IMG/VR virus record: IMGVR_UViG_3300046511_000114
Location: 1-25,166 of that record
Source: a virus
Direction: 5' to 3' (one strand)
DNA: 25,166 bases
The position numbers were made by a program, and so were the translations under genes. The notes under the pieces are model-generated. The model did no database searches. It was given only the letters and a program-made list of their open reading frames with translations, and was not told the DNA's origin. Shown here one piece after another: positions 21,576 through 25,166 of this stretch (the first letter of the stretch is position 1; each line of letters starts with the position of its first letter).

Positions 21576-22703
21576 ATGGCCGCTCGATCTGATCCTTTGT
21601 TTACACCTACGGGTGCGAATCAGTATACTGACACGAGCTACGCTCTACCTGGTATGGGGGTGGGGCCGTCTAACGTAAGTGGGCGGACTGGTGGAACTGG
21701 GTTCGAGATGTTCGCTTCGCCTGCGTCGGGGATTGCTCCTGAAGGTGCTGTGCCTAGTACGCCGACTACACCACCAGGGGTAGTACCCCCGGCTAATCAA
21801 CCGATTAACACGACTGGACCTCAGATTAACCCGAAGAGCGGGAAGGGTCCGTATGATCCGACTAATCCTACTGGGCAGGTTGGGGGCGTGCTTAACGCTG
21901 GTTCGGGGAACACTACTGTTCAAACACTTTACCCCGGTTTCACGAACCAGTTCTACAACTGGCTCCAATCTCAGATGGGTCAAGGGGCTACGCCTTTTAA
22001 CCTAAGCGCACTACTGCCGTCCTCCGGAAAGGCGACTACTCCGGGGAGCTTGACAGCTCCGCTTACTGATATTAACCAAATGCTCGAACAGTTTTATAAG
22101 ACAGGCACCGGCGGTCCTGCCGGAACGGGAACGTTGGAGAGCATGTCGCAAACAGGGAATCCTACGGACGTAGGCCCCGCGTGGGATGCAATGGTTGCTG
22201 CACAACAGAAGAATATTGGTGAGAATGCTGCTAATTTACGAGAACAGTTCGCCTTTGGTGGGGACTTGAAATCGAGTCCGTTCGGGCAGGCGGCTACGGA
22301 TTTCTACTCGCAAACGGCTAAAGATCAGAATGCGTTGCTTGCGCAGATGCAACAGCAAGCTAGCGAAGCCGCGGCGGGGCGTCAGTTGAGTGCCGCAGGC
22401 GATTTGACTAGCGGAGCTACTGGCTTCGGTGGTATGCTCCAAGGACTCGATCAGCAGTCTATACAAAACATGCTTGCAGAATTCATTCGAACTCGCCCCG
22501 AGTACTCTCCGCTTCTCGGACAAGAAGGTGGGGCCGCAACTACGTTTCCGCCGACGATCAGTGGGAGTGTGGGTGTTGGTGGTATGGGCGGAGCTTTAAG
22601 CTCTGCGGGTACTGCGTTAAGCGGAATCGCTGATTTGTGGAGCACGCTTAGTAAGAGTAACACTGGTGGTGCGCAAGCTGCTTCGACACCTATTGAGATG
22701 TAA
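21576..22703 (+). CDS. Putative internal virion/ejection protein (375 aa)
   Basis: The first 150 residues are Pro/Gly/Thr-rich and probably disordered (FASPASGIAPEGAVPSTPTT). A helical core follows (about 205-275: PAWDAMVAAQQKNIGENAAN, then AKDQNALLAQMQQQASEAAA), and the C-terminus is Gly/Ser-rich and ends AASTPIEM. Such architecture and its place just before the transglycosylase gene fit a protein injected with DNA. AGAGGTG precedes its ATG. The function is inferred only from composition and position. There is no signal peptide. Confidence 0.6.
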   Translation: MAARSDPLFTPTGANQYTDTSYALPGMGVGPSNVSGRTGGTGFEMFASPASGIAPEGAVPSTPTTPPGVVPPANQPINTTGPQINPKSGKGPYDPTNPTGQVGGVLNAGSGNTTVQTLYPGFTNQFYNWLQSQMGQGATPFNLSALLPSSGKATTPGSLTAPLTDINQMLEQFYKTGTGGPAGTGTLESMSQTGNPTDVGPAWDAMVAAQQKNIGENAANLREQFAFGGDLKSSPFGQAATDFYSQTAKDQNALLAQMQQQASEAAAGRQLSAAGDLTSGATGFGGMLQGLDQQSIQNMLAEFIRTRPEYSPLLGQEGGAATTFPPTISGSVGVGGMGGALSSAGTALSGIADLWSTLSKSNTGGAQAASTPIEM

Positions 22704-22715
22704 GGAGGTACGAAA

Positions 22716-24161
22716 ATGGCTCCGTGGGATGAGGTACCACCCGGTTCTACCGGGACTGGTGTACCACAAATTGATCCGAAAGCTGCGCTGTTTGCAGCTA
22801 TGCTGTCGAAATTCGGACGGCCTCCAGCACAGGATGGTCCTGTGCAAGAACCACAACAAACGTCTGCGATAACTCCGTTAGCGAATATGCCAGGAGCACC
22901 CGGTGTACCGTCTACAGGAATGCCTGCTGGAGTACCTGGGGTATCTCCGACTAACCTTCCTGTAGGTACGGGTGCTCCTCAATCAAGACCGCTTCCAGAA
23001 CCGAACTCAATGCTCGGTGGAAGCTTCGCTTTTCCAAACAAGCAAGCGCGTAACGCAGCGGTGGTCTCGACCGGTATCGAGAACATGAGCGAAGCTATTC
23101 ATAATTTTAAGGTCGAGAAGGATCAGAACGAGTTCACTAAGGCTAAGAATACGTGGGATTTATACCAAAAAGCGGCCGCTGTTAACCCTGAGACGGGACA
23201 GCCTGTTGATCCTCACACAATGGCGATCCTCGCTAAGGACCCAAAGATTGTCAAAGGGTGGGAGAAGTATCTCAAGATGGAGTTCCCGCGTGAAGCGGGG
23301 GCGGTCGATCCGAAGACGGGTAAGCCAACTCAGGGGCCTCCGCAGATTCCTGCACCGCAAGCGCCCGCTGCCGCTCAAAGCAAGGCTCTTATAGAGCAAC
23401 GCCAGCTCGAACAGCTCCGTGCGGCCAAGGGCGAGACAGGTGGGCTTACGCCTGCCGAGGCGCATAAAGCTGCGCTTATGGAATCGGGCATTCTGCCAAA
23501 GGCACCGTCGGCAAAAGACATGAAAGAGTTTGACAAGATCGACGCGGAGATTGAGAATCTTAAATCGGAGAAGTTACAGCACGATGCTGACGTCAAGCGT
23601 TTAGATGCTGAGGCAGCTCGCCTTGGTCCGAATGACCCGCTTCGCTTAGAACAGGTCAAAGCAGAGCGTGCGTTGGCTTTTGAACGGTACGCGCAAGCGG
23701 AGAAGGACCTGAAGGGTGCACAGCAGTCGAAGACTTTGCAAGAGTTCACCGTAGGTCGTTCGAGTATCAAAGATGTTTTGAACCAACAGAGCAAAGCTCT
23801 AACGAAGATGCAATCTTCTGCGTTAGCAGCGCGTAGCAAGCTCGGGAAAGCGTTCGGAACTACGCCTGATGTAACTCCTGAACAAGAAGCACAGCAGGAA
23901 CGAGTTACTTCGTTGAATGATGCGTATACTTCGTATATCGGAATGCAAGATGATGTGACCTCTGGTCGAATCAGTCCATCGGACGCAATGTTGAAAGCAA
24001 GACGAAGTGCGAATCTCGATTCGGATTTTAACCAGTGGGGCGGTGTCCCGAGCGATGCTCCGCAGACGCCCCCGAAAGAACTACCCGAAGGCTACGCTAT
24101 GAAGAATGCCGACGGCGTCGACGTTGCTGTGAAGCAAGGTAACAAGTGGGTCGCTCCTTAG
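22716..24161 (+). CDS. Internal virion protein with coiled coil (481 aa)
   Basis: The N-terminus is Pro/Gly-rich (PGAPGVPSTGMPAGVPGVSP). Residues 130-200 are helical (NFKVEKDQNEFTKAKNTWDL) and residues 270-345 form a long coiled coil (MKEFDKIDAEIENLKSEKLQ, then HDADVKRLDAEAARLGPNDP). The tail is short, ending GYAMKNADGVDVAVKQGNKW. The strong AAGGAGG site precedes the ATG. It resembles podovirus ejection proteins that help form a DNA channel through the cell envelope. No enzymatic motif is seen. Confidence 0.6.
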   Translation: MAPWDEVPPGSTGTGVPQIDPKAALFAAMLSKFGRPPAQDGPVQEPQQTSAITPLANMPGAPGVPSTGMPAGVPGVSPTNLPVGTGAPQSRPLPEPNSMLGGSFAFPNKQARNAAVVSTGIENMSEAIHNFKVEKDQNEFTKAKNTWDLYQKAAAVNPETGQPVDPHTMAILAKDPKIVKGWEKYLKMEFPREAGAVDPKTGKPTQGPPQIPAPQAPAAAQSKALIEQRQLEQLRAAKGETGGLTPAEAHKAALMESGILPKAPSAKDMKEFDKIDAEIENLKSEKLQHDADVKRLDAEAARLGPNDPLRLEQVKAERALAFERYAQAEKDLKGAQQSKTLQEFTVGRSSIKDVLNQQSKALTKMQSSALAARSKLGKAFGTTPDVTPEQEAQQERVTSLNDAYTSYIGMQDDVTSGRISPSDAMLKARRSANLDSDFNQWGGVPSDAPQTPPKELPEGYAMKNADGVDVAVKQGNKWVAP

Positions 24162-24172
24162 AGGAGACGTAA

Positions 24173-25166
24173 GTGCCACAACAATACACATTCGGTCCCG
24201 CTGGTGGTGCTGCGGGCGTAGCCCCACCGGAGAAAAAGAAGCAAGCTTATTCTTTCGGACCCGTAGGGGGTGGGGCCACTACGACCCCACCCCCGGCTGG
24301 CGCCGATACGCCTGTGGATATTCCCGCTCTCGCGGTGAAGTACGGACTTGACCCTGAGATTATTGGAAAGCAAGTTCAGCAGGAGTCGGGTGGGAAACAA
24401 AGTGCCGTCTCGCCTAAAGGCGCTATTGGTATTATGCAGTTGATGCCAGAGACGGCAGACCGTCTCGGTGTTGATCCACATGATCCACACCAGAATGTCG
24501 AAGGCGGCGTTCGAGAGATGCAACGGTTACTTGGGAAGTATAAAGGAGATTATCGTAAGGCGCTAGCCGCGTATAATGCTGGTGAGGGTCATGTGGATAA
24601 GGCTGGTGGCGTTCCGGCTATCCCTGAGACGCAGAAGTATGTTGAAAGTATCATGGGGCCGGAGAAGCCGATTGTGGCTCCACCTCCGACACCGCCTGGA
24701 CCTCCGGTGGATAAATCGAGGATTGCTTCGCCGGGGCCGTTTTCAAGTGGCGTAGTCTCTGGCATGGGTTTCGATCCAGCGAAGCTTGAGGCGGTTACGA
24801 AGTTTAAGCTTGGAGACAAGCTGTATCCGGTGGCCCACCCTATGGTACAGCAGGGTGCGGAGATTGTTAAGCAGGCTGCTCAGGGTATGGGATCGTGGAT
24901 GGAGGCTACCGCTAAGGACCCGGCTCACATTACTGACCCACTAGACGCGATGGCTCGTGTGGTCGAGTTTCATACTGGAACGAAGTGGGACCCGTTCGGG
25001 TTGACGAAGGCGGGTATTGAGGAAACTGCGTTAGATGAGATTGGTAAGGGGATTAAAACCGGTAACACTAGCACGCTCGAACACGGAGCGGGGCGTCTCG
25101 TTGGTGGTCTATCGAACATCTTCGCGGGCGTCGAGGCACCGGAGGTTGCAGGTAAGCTACGCGCAG
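24173..25166 (+). CDS. Virion lytic transglycosylase, cut by window edge
   Basis: The frame is open from GTG 24173 to the right edge (331 codons) and is incomplete. Residues 50-160 form an SLT-type transglycosylase domain: catalytic E71 in QESGG, GIMQLMP (86-92) and AYNAG (133-137). It cleaves glycan strands of peptidoglycan, probably from inside the virion to open a path for DNA. The N-terminus has a tandem motif (YTFGPAGG at 5-12, YSFGPVGG at 26-33). After about 165 comes a Pro-rich linker and then a helical part, as in large internal virion proteins. A GAGGAG site precedes the start. Confidence 0.8.
   Translation, partial: MPQQYTFGPAGGAAGVAPPEKKKQAYSFGPVGGGATTTPPPAGADTPVDIPALAVKYGLDPEIIGKQVQQESGGKQSAVSPKGAIGIMQLMPETADRLGVDPHDPHQNVEGGVREMQRLLGKYKGDYRKALAAYNAGEGHVDKAGGVPAIPETQKYVESIMGPEKPIVAPPPTPPGPPVDKSRIASPGPFSSGVVSGMGFDPAKLEAVTKFKLGDKLYPVAHPMVQQGAEIVKQAAQGMGSWMEATAKDPAHITDPLDAMARVVEFHTGTKWDPFGLTKAGIEETALDEIGKGIKTGNTSTLEHGAGRLVGGLSNIFAGVEAPEVAGKLRA

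Noticed and set aside
21777-21789. Perfect palindrome GGGGTAGTACCCC
   Set aside because: It lies within the Pro/Val-coding part of an internal virion gene and is explained by PGVVPP codons.

Overview
This window is part of a tailed-phage genome, or a prophage or metagenomic phage contig, most likely with a short-tailed (podovirus-like) virion. In order it carries terminase, portal, scaffold, capsid, tail-hub, spike, adaptor and internal virion genes. I see no tape-measure, tail-tube or sheath gene. The proteins that act on peptidoglycan (an M15-type peptidase and a virion transglycosylase) and the Sec signal peptides on two tail proteins suggest a Gram-negative-type host. The host genus cannot be named from this sequence. 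I saw no integrase, repressor, tRNA, CRISPR array or insertion sequence.

Layout. Positions 1-1113 hold a leftward cluster of four short genes. Three of them (at 672, 602 and 454) are packed tightly, each with a clear ribosome binding site. Left of the cluster is a dyad-symmetric region with an AT-rich core (7-178). Positions 1114-1620 form a control region: a very good sigma70-type rightward promoter (1546-1574), a weaker leftward promoter (1478-1506), and a small palindrome between their -35 boxes. From 1621 to the right edge every gene points right and most are only a few bases apart or overlap, so this is essentially one late/structural transcription unit.

The late unit runs as follows: zinc-ribbon mini-protein and Ig-like protein; a highly structured non-coding stretch (2283-2455); small terminase, two small proteins, large terminase; a block of small genes including likely membrane proteins (5164-6615); portal, an overlapping small gene and scaffold; two head-associated proteins, major capsid protein and a second zinc-ribbon mini-protein; an intergenic stretch (11873-12042); a beta-helix-type structural protein, an M15-type peptidase and a PurD-like ATP-grasp ligase; tail hub/appendage proteins; two tail proteins with Sec signal peptides, one of them a large pectate-lyase-like spike; a head-tail adaptor; two internal virion proteins; and a transglycosylase gene cut by the right edge.

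The least ordinary parts are: the pseudoknot-capable inverted repeats just upstream of the small terminase; a PurD-like ATP-grasp ligase with an inserted four-cysteine knuckle, overlapping a peptidase gene; a short protein after the large terminase that shares a motif with this phage's own capsid protein; signal peptides on tail proteins; a 35-bp inverted repeat around one leftward gene; and a strongly over-represented heptamer, GCTTCGC. All assignments come from reading the sequence; no homology search or folding program was run.
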